Positions 26,782-35,510 of a stretch of 64,000 nt of DNA are shown here, in pieces; positions within the stretch are counted from its first letter, which is position 1, and each line of letters opens with the position of its first letter. The stretch covers positions 1 through 64,000 of the forward strand of contig JAQURG010000010.1 in NCBI GenBank assembly GCA_028715725.1, read 5' to 3'. The position numbers were made by a program, and so were the translations under genes. The stretch comes from Methylococcales bacterium (GTDB lineage: Bacteria; Pseudomonadota; Gammaproteobacteria; Methylococcales; Methylomonadaceae). The notes below the pieces were generated by a model. That model saw only the letters and a list, made by a program, of their open reading frames with translations. It did not search any database and was not told where the DNA came from.

Positions 26782-27345
26782 ATGACAACTAAGCAGTCAA
26801 AATCCATCTATCAAATAAAAATATCGTTAATCGGCGCAAAACCGCCTATTTGGAGAACGGTTTTAGTGGCTAGCAATTTAGGATTGTCTGCTTTTCACGA
26901 CGTTATTCAAATTGCAATGGGCTGGACAGATAGTCATTTACACCAGTTTATTGCCAACAATGTATTTTATGGAATTCCTGATGATGAGTTTGGGATGGAA
27001 ATAGAAGATGAAAATAAATATAAAATATCTCATTTGCTAAAAAAGGAAAAAGATACCCTCATTTATGAATATGATTTTGGGGATGGTTGGGAGCACAAGA
27101 TACTGTTAGAAAAAATACTTCCCTATGACAGTAAAACTGCCTTGCCTCTTTGCATTAAAGGTAAACGCTCTTGTCCGCCCGAAGATTGTGGTGGTCTTTG
27201 GGGGTATGAAGAACTTCTTGAAACAATTTCAGACCCCAAGCATCCTGATCACAAAGACATGCTGGAATGGCTGGGTGGGGAATTTGATCCTGAGGAGTTT
27301 GATCTTGAACAAATAAATGAGGATTTAGCCGAGTTCAGGCGATAG
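26782..27345 (+). CDS. pRiA4b ORF-3 family protein
   Basis: This 187-aa protein matches the plasmid pRiA4b ORF-3 family. Motifs are YQIKISLIGAKPPIWRTVLV, LHDVIQIAMGW-type AFHDVIQIAMGWTDSHLHQF, YEYDFGDGWEHKI and CPPEDCGGLWGYEELL. The family is widespread on plasmids and genomic islands, and its molecular role is unknown. I prefer ATG 26782 to the track GTG 26773, because AAAGGG then sits 8 bp upstream. It follows the restriction-enzyme candidate by about 100 bp on the same strand and shares its AT-rich composition, so it probably arrived with it. The acidic C-terminus (FDPEEFDLEQINEDLAEF) is family-typical. Confidence 0.88.
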   Translation: MTTKQSKSIYQIKISLIGAKPPIWRTVLVASNLGLSAFHDVIQIAMGWTDSHLHQFIANNVFYGIPDDEFGMEIEDENKYKISHLLKKEKDTLIYEYDFGDGWEHKILLEKILPYDSKTALPLCIKGKRSCPPEDCGGLWGYEELLETISDPKHPDHKDMLEWLGGEFDPEEFDLEQINEDLAEFRR

Positions 27346-27359
27346 TTTGCGGCTTAATT

Positions 27360-28946
27360 ATGGACAGCAATAAAACAGCTCTGGAAAATGGTTCTTCCTT
27401 GATTGAGGCTTTGTCTGTAGCCAGTGCTTATGAGCATGAAGCCGCTGAAATTAGTATCGTTGAAACCCATATTTCCTCGGTGCTACTGACCGGACAGTTT
27501 GCCTACAAAATCAAAAAGCCTGTTAACTTTGGTTTTCTGGATTTTTCCACTCTGGATAAGCGCCGGTTTTTTTGCCAGGAAGAATTAAGACTTAACCGGC
27601 GTTTAGCCCCGGATATTTATCTTGATGTCGTGCCGATTACCGGAACACCCGATCAGCCCAAAATGGGTGGGACAGGGGAGGCTATCGAATACGCCGTCAA
27701 GATGATTCAATTTCCCGCAGGATTTACGCTAACTGAGCTCGCCGAATGCAGGCGCTTGACTTCAGGTGAAATTGATCAGATTACCGGCATTGTCGCCGGT
27801 TTTCATGAAACCGTTGCCAAGGCGGATGAAGCTTCTCTTTATGGAACTAGCGAATGTATCAAGCACTGGTTTGTCGAAAATTTTGGGCATATCGGGCCCT
27901 TGCTGGCCGATGATAAGCAGAAACAGCAACTGCAAGCGATCGAGAGTTGGGGCAATCAGGAATGGCATGACAGGGCTGATTTGATGGCGCTCCGCAAACA
28001 GCAAGGCTATGTGCGTGAATGCCACGGCGATCTTCATTTAAGCAATATAACCTTGATAAACGGTAAGGTGACCTTATTCGATTGCATCGAGTTTAACCCG
28101 AAGCTGCGCTGGATTGATGTTATCAACGAGGTTGCTTTCGTGGTGATTGATTTACTGCATTTTGGTTATGATCACTATGCCTGGCGTTTGCTCAATCATT
28201 ATCTGCAACATACCGGCGATTACCGGGGCGTGGCTTTGTTGCGCTATTACCTGGTTTATCGTGCCTTGGTCTGCGCCAAGGTTTCGTTGCTGCGCCAGGC
28301 GCAGCAACCTACTGACGCTGTTACTAATCAGGCGCCGTTAAAATACACTAAGTTTGCAAATCTGGCCGAGCGTTTCACCAAGCCCGAGCCAGTTACATTA
28401 ATAATTACTCATGGCTATTCAGGTTCCGGTAAATCCACGATTGCAGCACAGCTTGCCGAAAAAACCGGCGCGTTCCAGATACGCTCGGATATAGAACGCA
28501 AGAGGCTATTTGGATACCGCGCGCAAGAGCATAGCAGCAGCGGTCTTGACAGCGGGCTTTATACGCAAGAGTCCAGCCTGAGAACTTATAAGCATCTTGC
28601 AGACTGTGCAAAAATTATCATCGAAGCCCGTTTCTCCGCTATTATTGATGCCGCTTTTCTTAAAACCGAGCAGCGCGACCTGTTTCGAAAGCTTGCCGAC
28701 TCAAGCGGTGTGGTATTTCTTATCGTTGATTTTCAGGCATCCTATGAAGAATTATCAAGACGCATAAGGCGGCGGCAAAACGATGCTTCAGAAGCCACTA
28801 TCGATGTCTTGCGCCATCAACAGCAAACCGCGCAGCCGCTGTCTTCGGAAGAACAGAAATTCGTATTAACGATGGATACCGAGAGCGACAAAGCTCTGGA
28901 AAAACTACTGGACTATTTCCACGGTAATTTGCACTTTTCGGGGTAG
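27360..28946 (+). CDS. APH-like kinase fused to AAA/P-loop ATPase
   Basis: This 528-aa protein joins two kinase-like modules. Residues about 30-330 resemble aminoglycoside phosphotransferases, with the catalytic-loop motif ECHGDLHLSNITL and metal-binding LFDCIEFNP. From about residue 345 there is a P-loop kinase domain, GYSGSGKSTIAAQLAEKTGA, with RSDIERKRLFG and a basic lid RRIRRRQND. This fusion is common in environmental proteobacteria and is annotated as bifunctional APH/ATP-binding protein. The substrate is unknown, and an antibiotic-resistance role should not be assumed. It starts 14 bp after the pRiA4b gene but has the GC-richer local composition. Confidence 0.85.
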   Translation: MDSNKTALENGSSLIEALSVASAYEHEAAEISIVETHISSVLLTGQFAYKIKKPVNFGFLDFSTLDKRRFFCQEELRLNRRLAPDIYLDVVPITGTPDQPKMGGTGEAIEYAVKMIQFPAGFTLTELAECRRLTSGEIDQITGIVAGFHETVAKADEASLYGTSECIKHWFVENFGHIGPLLADDKQKQQLQAIESWGNQEWHDRADLMALRKQQGYVRECHGDLHLSNITLINGKVTLFDCIEFNPKLRWIDVINEVAFVVIDLLHFGYDHYAWRLLNHYLQHTGDYRGVALLRYYLVYRALVCAKVSLLRQAQQPTDAVTNQAPLKYTKFANLAERFTKPEPVTLIITHGYSGSGKSTIAAQLAEKTGAFQIRSDIERKRLFGYRAQEHSSSGLDSGLYTQESSLRTYKHLADCAKIIIEARFSAIIDAAFLKTEQRDLFRKLADSSGVVFLIVDFQASYEELSRRIRRRQNDASEATIDVLRHQQQTAQPLSSEEQKFVLTMDTESDKALEKLLDYFHGNLHFSG

Positions 28947-29008
28947 CAGAGTGGTTGGTACACTCTCCAGAATTCAGTAAAGTTATAGCTAACAGGCGAC
29001 CTGGATAA

Positions 29009-29779
29009 TCATTTCGTCGATTGGCCAGCCCGTGCCTGTTCCTTGAATTTCTGAGTATGTTTCAGAATCTCGTCGACAATCTGTTCGGCGGTTTTCTCGA
29101 TGTCCTTTTCCGTCGCATTTTTCTCCATGACGAATTTGGCCGCAGCCACATAAGGATTCATGGTTACGGCTGCGCCAGGCGTTTTTTTGGGGGCTTTGAA
29201 GGTGCCGAATACGATAAGCGGCGTACGTGGCTGTGAGCCGGCCAGATTACTGACGCCGACCTGGACGCCCATTCTGGTAGCGCCGCGGCCAAAGCCGATT
29301 ACGGCCCGCTTAATGCGATTGCCCTGGTCGACCTCGGTAAATATACCTTGCAGCAGCCAGCCGTTGTTCGGCAGAGCTGTTTGTGGTCCCGATGGCTGGC
29401 GCTGAGCAGTCAAGCCTTTATCCTGAAGTTTCTTGATAAGGCTTCGGCTCATGGTATCAATGATCTCTCTGGCCCGTGTATCAGGATCAGTATTTGTCAT
29501 CGGATGCGGCAGTCGTTGCCCGATTTGTCCTGAACGTCGTTCGGGCAAAATTCCGCGAACGCCTTGATTGCCTTCGACATGCTGTGTGTCAAGGGTAAAA
29601 TCGCTGACATAAACCGCTCTTGGCAGTTCGGCAGGCCACGGGCCTTTAATCTGCTCATCGCGGATTTCAACAGCACCCAGCACATTGCGGGAATCGGAGC
29701 CTTGCATCTGGCAGCCCGCGTTCAAGGCGATGCAGACCATCAGGCCGACAAGGTAGACTGTGGAATTGCGATTCATCAT
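29009..29779 (-). CDS. DUF4410 lipoprotein
   Basis: This 256-aa protein begins with a lipoprotein signal (VGLMVCIALNAGC; lipobox LNAG-C near residue 23). The body fits the DUF4410 family: ELPRAVYVSDFTLD at the start of the domain, the central GWLLQGIFTEVDQGNRIKRAVIGFGRGAT and VGVSNLAG. A basic C-terminal helix follows. DUF4410 proteins are thought to sit in the outer membrane or periplasm, and the function is unknown. It is followed on the same strand by no close gene. A second small lipoprotein lies about 100 bp upstream. Confidence 0.82.
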   Translation of the reverse strand: MMNRNSTVYLVGLMVCIALNAGCQMQGSDSRNVLGAVEIRDEQIKGPWPAELPRAVYVSDFTLDTQHVEGNQGVRGILPERRSGQIGQRLPHPMTNTDPDTRAREIIDTMSRSLIKKLQDKGLTAQRQPSGPQTALPNNGWLLQGIFTEVDQGNRIKRAVIGFGRGATRMGVQVGVSNLAGSQPRTPLIVFGTFKAPKKTPGAAVTMNPYVAAAKFVMEKNATEKDIEKTAEQIVDEILKHTQKFKEQARAGQSTK

Positions 29780-29883
29780 GGCGTCATCTCGTTAATTAAA
29801 TTTAAGCTGGTAAAGCGCAATAGCTTCATCATATGGCGTTGAATGAAGACCGCATACTTCGTTGCACGCAGGCCGCAAAGAGA

Positions 29884-30108
29884 TTATTTTGCGTCAACCT
29901 CTTTACCATCCTCGATCATCCGGTTTCCTCGCTCAATTTTGGCTTTACCTTGCTCAACCAGTATTGAGCCTTGTTCAAACTCTGCATTGCCTTCATTGAC
30001 CAGTTTTTTTCCGCGCTCAATCATTTGATCGCCTAGTGTTGGAGCACCCGAGCAGCCTGTTAATGACATAATAATTGTCGATATCAGTATGATGTTAGGT
30101 TTTTTCAT
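29884..30108 (-). CDS. Small lipoprotein with six tandem heptads
   Basis: This 74-aa protein has a lipoprotein signal (IISTIIMSLTGC; lipobox SLTG-C). A regular seven-residue repeat follows: ERGKKLV, NEGNAEF, EQGSILV, EQGKAKI, ERGNRMI, EDGKEVD. Each unit carries an acidic/polar-x-Gly step and hydrophobic residues, suggesting a short amphipathic or coiled periplasmic rod. No family is recognised with certainty. The same strand carries the DUF4410 lipoprotein downstream, so the two may share a role in the envelope. Confidence 0.72.
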   Translation of the reverse strand: MKKPNIILISTIIMSLTGCSGAPTLGDQMIERGKKLVNEGNAEFEQGSILVEQGKAKIERGNRMIEDGKEVDAK

Positions 30109-30190
30109 GTTTTTTCCGTTTCTTATATCAATTAATGATTATTGTACAGTCAGCAATCAGTGATTAAAAATGTAATTAGCTTGAAGCCGC

Positions 30191-30853
30191 TTACAATGTC
30201 AACTGTTCTGCCAAAAAGCCAAAATTGGCATTGGCCAGATAGGGAAAAACCCCCAGCAATGGCACATTCAAAGCTGTTTTAAGAGTCTCTATATTTTCGT
30301 CGCGGCTTAGCATATCGGGGTCTGTGCAAACGGCAATCCAGCCGGCGCAAGCTATGCCGGAATGATGAATCGCTTCACAGGTTAATTTTGCGTGATTGAT
30401 GCAGCCCAGCCTGATCGCAACCACAAGAATAACCGGCAATGCCAGCGCTTTTGCCAAGTCACTTATAGCTTCACGGTCATTCAACGGCGCATACCAACCG
30501 CCGGCGCCTTCGACCAGCACTATTTCAGCCAAGCCTTTCAGATCATTAAACTTCCCGACGATATTGGCCAGGTTGACAGGGTTATTGATGCCGGCAATAT
30601 GCGGCGAGACGGGTAACTGATAGGCATAAGGATTGACCAGGTCATAGTCAATTTGCAAGGAAGCATTGCGCTGTATCAGCAAGGCATCATCATTTTTCAA
30701 ACGGCCATCCATCATGAAACAGCCCGATGCTACCGGCTTCATGCCAATAACAGATTTGTCCTGCATTTTAAAGTAATGCATCAGCGCAATGGTTGCCCAG
30801 GTTTTGCCTGCGTTGGTATCGGTGCCGGTTATAAAATAACCTTTTTCCATCAT
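30191..30853 (-). CDS. bioD: Dethiobiotin synthetase
   Basis: This 220-aa enzyme closes the ureido ring of dethiobiotin from DAPA, CO2 and ATP. The N-terminal P-loop is GYFITGTDTNAGKTWATIAL, followed by MKPVASGC and VEGAGGWYAPLN, all classic BioD. It is the last gene of bioB-bioF-bioH-bioC-bioD, 3 bp after bioC. Length normal. Confidence 0.95.
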   Translation of the reverse strand: MMEKGYFITGTDTNAGKTWATIALMHYFKMQDKSVIGMKPVASGCFMMDGRLKNDDALLIQRNASLQIDYDLVNPYAYQLPVSPHIAGINNPVNLANIVGKFNDLKGLAEIVLVEGAGGWYAPLNDREAISDLAKALALPVILVVAIRLGCINHAKLTCEAIHHSGIACAGWIAVCTDPDMLSRDENIETLKTALNVPLLGVFPYLANANFGFLAEQLTL

Positions 30854-30856
30854 GAT

Positions 30857-31636
30857 TTATACCTTCGCTGTAACTATTATGACTTCAAAGGTCGCAGGAA
30901 TCTGATCATTAGCTCTAAGCAGTTCATAAGCCTCAATCATTTGCTGCATTGCTGTTTTCGTGGTGATTCTTTTATTGCGGCCTGCAATCACATGATGCGC
31001 TCCCAGGTGTTTTAACTCCTGCATCAATATCCAAACCGAATCGTAGCATGATGTATAAAGTTTGGTTTCGATGTGGATATCTTGAAATTCCGTTTGTTGA
31101 AGGAACTGTTTCAGTTGTGTTTCGCTATGAAATTCATTAACGTGGTTATAGTGATCGACGCTTATCCAAGCGTGCTTCAGTTCGTGCAGCGTTTTTGGAC
31201 CAAATGTCGAAAAAGCCAGCCGGCCATCCGGTTTTAGCGACTGCTTAATATCATTAAAAATGGCATCAAGATTTCTACACCATTGCAAGGCAAGATTGGA
31301 AAATATGTGGTCGATGCTTTGATCTGCCAAGGGCAACCGTTCTGCATCAGCGCATAAATAAATAACTGGTTTGCCGGCCAGTTTGATTCGCGTGGCTTGC
31401 AGCATAGGCCAGGCAATATCCAGTGCTATCAAGTTTTCATGGCTGGAGTGCGCCAGCAATTCGCCGGTTAAAAATCCCGTTCCGCAGCCCAGGTCCAATA
31501 GCGTACCGTTCAGCTTTGCAGCATCAACGGAATGGAGCAATTCCTTACCTACAGTTCGCTGCAATGCGGCGACACTGTCATAAGTCATCGAAGCCGCTGC
31601 AAATGATCGTTTGATCCAGGTTTTATCTAAGTACAT
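30857..31636 (-). CDS. bioC: Malonyl-ACP O-methyltransferase BioC
   Basis: This 259-aa SAM-dependent methyltransferase masks malonyl-ACP as its methyl ester so that fatty-acid synthase can make the pimeloyl chain. It shows SFAAASMTYDSVAALQRTVG (BioC-type N-terminus), motif I LLDLGCGTGFLTGELLA, and ADAERLPLADQSIDHIFSNLALQWC. It overlaps bioH by 10 bp and precedes bioD by 3 bp, so the genes are translationally coupled. Confidence 0.94.
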   Translation of the reverse strand: MYLDKTWIKRSFAAASMTYDSVAALQRTVGKELLHSVDAAKLNGTLLDLGCGTGFLTGELLAHSSHENLIALDIAWPMLQATRIKLAGKPVIYLCADAERLPLADQSIDHIFSNLALQWCRNLDAIFNDIKQSLKPDGRLAFSTFGPKTLHELKHAWISVDHYNHVNEFHSETQLKQFLQQTEFQDIHIETKLYTSCYDSVWILMQELKHLGAHHVIAGRNKRITTKTAMQQMIEAYELLRANDQIPATFEVIIVTAKV

Positions 31637-32403
31637 TGCTGATCCATAAAACGGGAGATAATCGCCAATACATCTTGCGGATGTGATAAGAACGGCACAT
31701 GCCCCGCCTTATCGATAATATTGAGCGTGATTTTTGGCGCTAACTCCTGCATGCTTTGTCCTGCAGCGACGGGCACTAAGGTATCGCGGGAGCCCAATAT
31801 TACTGAAACCGGCACGCTTGTACCGGATAAAACAGGTCTTAAGTCGGCATTTTTAAGTATGTCCATGCCACCTTGCAAAGTTTCATTATCAGGCGTATCG
31901 CATTCTTGCACCGCTGATTTAACAGTTCTCAACAGGGTTTTATAATCGGGTAAACTGTTCACCTGCAGGGATAAAAAGCGGATTAAGGTTGCTTGGCAAT
32001 CTTCATTTAATTTGTCCGCAAAAGCATCCAGCAGGCCGACATTCATGCCCGGCCATTGTTCCGTTTGGGTAAAAGAAGGATTTCCGGCCATTAGCACCAG
32101 CAAATTGACCCGATCGGGAAAGCGTTTGGCGATATCAAGCACCACCGTTGCGCCCAATGACCAGCCCAGCCAGCAGCTGCTTTCTTCAGACACTGCATTG
32201 ACCAGAGCATCACTGATCCGCTCCAGGGTAAAGGAGTCGATTTTTTCACTCCGCCCATGCCCCGGTAAATCAACGCAGGTAACTTGATAATTTTGCGCCA
32301 GCTGCTTTGCAAAGCCCTTCCATATACCGCTGTGCATCGCCCAGCCATGCACCAGCACGATGGGCTTGCCTTTACCAAAAGTTTGTCGATGGATTTTTAT
32401 CAT
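31627..32403 (-). CDS. bioH: Pimeloyl-ACP methyl ester esterase BioH
   Basis: This 258-aa alpha/beta hydrolase removes the methyl group once the pimeloyl chain is complete. The oxyanion/N-terminal motif is LVHGWAMHSGIWKGF. The nucleophile elbow GWSLGAT holds the catalytic Ser (about residue 80). Asp is in LGSRDTLVPV and His in DKAGHVPFLSHP. It lies between bioF (48 bp gap) and bioC (10 bp overlap). Confidence 0.94.
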   Translation of the reverse strand: MIKIHRQTFGKGKPIVLVHGWAMHSGIWKGFAKQLAQNYQVTCVDLPGHGRSEKIDSFTLERISDALVNAVSEESSCWLGWSLGATVVLDIAKRFPDRVNLLVLMAGNPSFTQTEQWPGMNVGLLDAFADKLNEDCQATLIRFLSLQVNSLPDYKTLLRTVKSAVQECDTPDNETLQGGMDILKNADLRPVLSGTSVPVSVILGSRDTLVPVAAGQSMQELAPKITLNIIDKAGHVPFLSHPQDVLAIISRFMDQQCT

Positions 32404-32451
32404 GTGTTAAAAGAGTGCAAGGCGGGGAAAGCGTATCGGTACATTAAGCCT

Positions 32452-33714
32452 TTAACTCTGCGCTTCATGTTTTGCCATTGCTTTATCTAACGCATCCAGC
32501 AATTGGTCAACCTGCTGCTCCTCGTGCAATGCTGAAAATGTCACCCGCAATCGTGCGCTGCCTTGCGGTACCGTAGGCGGCCGGATTGCACTGACTAAGA
32601 AACCGGCGCTCAACAGAGCATTGCTGATTTCGATGACCCGTTGGCTATCGCCGATGATGATAGGCTGGATAGCAGAGGTTATGTTGGCGGCCGCAAGGTC
32701 TTCGGGTTGCTGAGTTACGCTGCCGCTAACCCAACCTGCAGGGTTAAGATTATCTGCACATATCGGGCTTATCAATTCCAGCCCTAATTGCGCAGCGCCT
32801 AACCTGAAACGCTTGGCCAGATTTTTAAGTTTATCCCGGCGCCAGCTTTCCGTAATGACGATTTTTAAACTCGCCCGCGTCGCTTCGGCAACGGCTGCCG
32901 GTAACGCGGTGGTATAAATATAAGTGCGGGCCTTCTGAATCAGGGTTTCAATTAATGTTTCCGAACCTGCCACGAATGCGCCAAAGGTGCCGAAGCCTTT
33001 CCCCAAGGTTCCCATCAGCACCGGCACGTCCGCCTGATCCAGTTTAAAATATTCCAGAAGCCCGCCGCCGTGTTCACCGATGATGCCCAGCCCATGCGCA
33101 TCATCTACCATCAGCCACGCCTCATTTGCTTTTGCTGCTGCGGTTAATACTTGCAGCGGCGCAAAATCGCCATCCATGCTGAATACGCCATCGGTAACGA
33201 TCAGTTTGTTACCGGATGCTTTTTTCAGATGAACATTTAGATTTTCAACATCGGCATGCGCGTAACGCTTGAATTTGGCGCCCGACAGCAGACCTCCATC
33301 CAGCAAGGAGGCATGATTCAATCGGTCTTCAAACACCGCATCGCCACGGCTTAACAGCGCTGAAATGACGCCGATATTAGCCATATAACCCGTAGAAAAT
33401 AATAAGGCCCGATCACGGCCGGTGAAAGCCGCCAGTTCTTCTTCCAGGGCGTGGTGCGCCACGCTGTGGCCGCAGATTAAATGCGCCGAACCGCTGCCAA
33501 CACCGTAGTGATCGGCAGCGGTTTTAAAAGCGCTGACTACATCAGGATGATTGGCCAATCCCAGATAATCATTGCTGCAAAAATTGACGATATGGCGGCC
33601 GTCGATTTGCAGATGGATGCCTTGAGGGGATGCCATGACGCGTCTGGAACGATACAAGCCCTGCTGCGCAATAGCGTCCAGGTTGGCCTGTAACTGGGTA
33701 AATGCAGCCGTCAT
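32452..33714 (-). CDS. bioF: 8-amino-7-oxononanoate synthase
   Basis: This 420-aa PLP enzyme condenses pimeloyl-ACP with alanine. Motifs are NFCSNDYLGLANHPDVV, HLICGHSVAHHALEEELAAF, VDDAHGLGIIGEHGGG, and the PLP-lysine region LMGTLGKGFGTFGAFVAG. It is slightly longer than the E. coli enzyme at its C-terminus. Its start overlaps the bioB stop by one base (TGATG), so the two are translationally coupled. Confidence 0.95.
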   Translation of the reverse strand: MTAAFTQLQANLDAIAQQGLYRSRRVMASPQGIHLQIDGRHIVNFCSNDYLGLANHPDVVSAFKTAADHYGVGSGSAHLICGHSVAHHALEEELAAFTGRDRALLFSTGYMANIGVISALLSRGDAVFEDRLNHASLLDGGLLSGAKFKRYAHADVENLNVHLKKASGNKLIVTDGVFSMDGDFAPLQVLTAAAKANEAWLMVDDAHGLGIIGEHGGGLLEYFKLDQADVPVLMGTLGKGFGTFGAFVAGSETLIETLIQKARTYIYTTALPAAVAEATRASLKIVITESWRRDKLKNLAKRFRLGAAQLGLELISPICADNLNPAGWVSGSVTQQPEDLAAANITSAIQPIIIGDSQRVIEISNALLSAGFLVSAIRPPTVPQGSARLRVTFSALHEEQQVDQLLDALDKAMAKHEAQS

Positions 33715-34706
33715 CAGGCGTAGCTTGAGCCGCCGGAATATAAACCTAAGCGGTCAAATAAAGCCAGGTCATGGTTGGTCATCGGATTGTCGGTAGTTAA
33801 TAACTTATCACCATAAAAAATGGAGTTTGCACCGGCGAGAAAACATAAAGCCTGCATTTCATCGCTCATCTTGCTGCGGCCTGCCGACAAACGCACTCGC
33901 GATTTGGGCATCATGATTCTGGCGACGGCTATGGTTCTGATAAAAATAATCGGGTCCAGCGCCTCAATACCCATTAACGGCGTGCCTTCAACCTGGACCA
34001 GCATATTAAGCGGCACACTTTCAGGATGTTTGGGCATATTGGCCAGCTGGATTAGCAGCCTGGCGCGGTCAACATCGCTTTCACCCATGCCCACGATGCC
34101 GCCGCAGCATACATTGATACCGGCCTCTCTGACGCGCTCCAGCGTATCCAGACGATCCTGATAGGTCCGTGTAGTAATGACTTCAGAGTAATAGTCTTCC
34201 GAAGTGTCCAGATTATGATTGTAATAATCCAGACCGCCTTCTTTTAATCTGAGGGTCTGAGCATCGGTCAACATCCCTAATGTAACGCAGGTTTCCATGC
34301 CCAGCGCCTTGACGCCTTGCACCATTTCTATAACCCGTTCAACATCCTTGTCTTTGGGTTTACGCCAGGCAGCCCCCATGCAAAACCGTGAAGCGCCTTG
34401 GTCTTTGGCATGCCGGGCTGCTTTCAAAACTTCATCAACAGGCATCAATGCCTCCGGCGTCAGGCCGGAATCATAACGCGCGCTTTGAGGGCAATAGCCG
34501 CAATCTTCCGAACACGAACCGGTTTTAATGCTCAATAAACTGCTGATTTGAACCTCGTTAGGATCAAAGTGCTCTCTGTGTATGGTTTGTGCTTTAAAAA
34601 CCAGATCGTTAAAGGGTAACGCGTACAGTGCCTGCACTTCATCCAGCTGCCAGTCATGGCGGATGGCAAGTGAAATGAGGCGGCTAATTGCAGGGTTTGC
34701 AGACAT
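33714..34706 (-). CDS. bioB: Biotin synthase
   Basis: This 330-aa radical-SAM enzyme inserts sulfur into dethiobiotin. The SAM cluster motif CxxxCxxC is seen in [17 protein letters not shown], followed by [26 protein letters not shown] and the C-terminal [13 protein letters not shown]. First gene of the biotin operon, divergent from comF. The 76-bp spacer does not contain a BirA operator that I can recognise. Confidence 0.96.
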   Translation of the reverse strand: MSANPAISRLISLAIRHDWQLDEVQALYALPFNDLVFKAQTIHREHFDPNEVQISSLLSIKTGSCSEDCGYCPQSARYDSGLTPEALMPVDEVLKAARHAKDQGASRFCMGAAWRKPKDKDVERVIEMVQGVKALGMETCVTLGMLTDAQTLRLKEGGLDYYNHNLDTSEDYYSEVITTRTYQDRLDTLERVREAGINVCCGGIVGMGESDVDRARLLIQLANMPKHPESVPLNMLVQVEGTPLMGIEALDPIIFIRTIAVARIMMPKSRVRLSAGRSKMSDEMQALCFLAGANSIFYGDKLLTTDNPMTNHDLALFDRLGLYSGGSSYA

Positions 34707-34782
34707 TCAGTTAATCTCCGGCTACAGTAATAGGTTATAAGCGACAAGCAATGATATTAATCGTCAACCTGTTGGAATAAAA

Positions 34783-35484
34783 ATGGTATACAACTGGATC
34801 AATATTATACAGGAATACCTGCTTCCGCCTACCTGCATCTTGTGTGGCAATACAGGATTTGGCGGCCGGGATATATGCACTTTGTGTTATCAGCGTTTGC
34901 TGAGAAATAATATGTGCTGTTACCGATGCGCCGGAATTTTTGAAACACCCGCCGCTTTGCCCATGCTTTGCGGATATTGCCTGAGTTCGCCTCCGGCCTT
35001 TGATGAAACTTATGCGCCCTTTATTTATCAGGGAGAAATACGCCATTTAATTACTTCGTTAAAATTCGGAACTCATTATAAGAATGCCCGATTGCTTGGC
35101 CTGTTGTTGTCGGAACATCTGGAAAAGACAGCGCAAAGGCCGGATCTGATTCTGCCGGTTCCTCTGCATAAAGCCCGTTACCGTCAGCGTGGCTTCAATC
35201 AGTCTATTGAAATCGCCAAGACGGTTTCCAGGGAGTTACAAATCCCGCTGGATCTGACCAGTTGCCTTAGGCATCGCGACACGCCTCATCAAACCGCTTT
35301 AACCGCCAAACAGCGCCGAAAAAATATAAAAAATGCTTTCTCAATTATCAAGGCTATCCAGGCTCAACATATTGCGATACTCGATGATGTCATGACCACA
35401 GGTTCAACCGTACATGAACTGGCCTGTTTATTGAAAAAAACAGGAGTTGGCAAAGTGGATGTCTGGGTTTGTGCAAGGGCTTGA
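34783..35484 (+). CDS. comF: ComF-family phosphoribosyltransferase-like protein
   Basis: This 233-aa protein has an N-terminal Cys-rich zinc-binding part (CILCGNTGFGGRDICTLCYQ, CCYRC, CGYC) and a phosphoribosyltransferase-like C-terminal domain with PRPP loop IAILDDVMTTGSTVHEL. Middle motif VPLHKARYRQRGFNQS is typical of ComF/GntX. Such proteins act in DNA uptake or in carbon and phosphate scavenging. The exact activity is unknown. Divergent from bioB, convergent with recD. Confidence 0.88.
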   Translation: MVYNWINIIQEYLLPPTCILCGNTGFGGRDICTLCYQRLLRNNMCCYRCAGIFETPAALPMLCGYCLSSPPAFDETYAPFIYQGEIRHLITSLKFGTHYKNARLLGLLLSEHLEKTAQRPDLILPVPLHKARYRQRGFNQSIEIAKTVSRELQIPLDLTSCLRHRDTPHQTALTAKQRRKNIKNAFSIIKAIQAQHIAILDDVMTTGSTVHELACLLKKTGVGKVDVWVCARA

Positions 35485-35510
35485 CAAAGTTTACAGACTG
35501 CAAAAATGAA

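Noticed and set aside
34707-34782. BirA operator between bioB and comF
   Set aside because: AGGTT and AACCT occur, but in the wrong orientation and without the TTGT/ACAA flanks of a BirA site.
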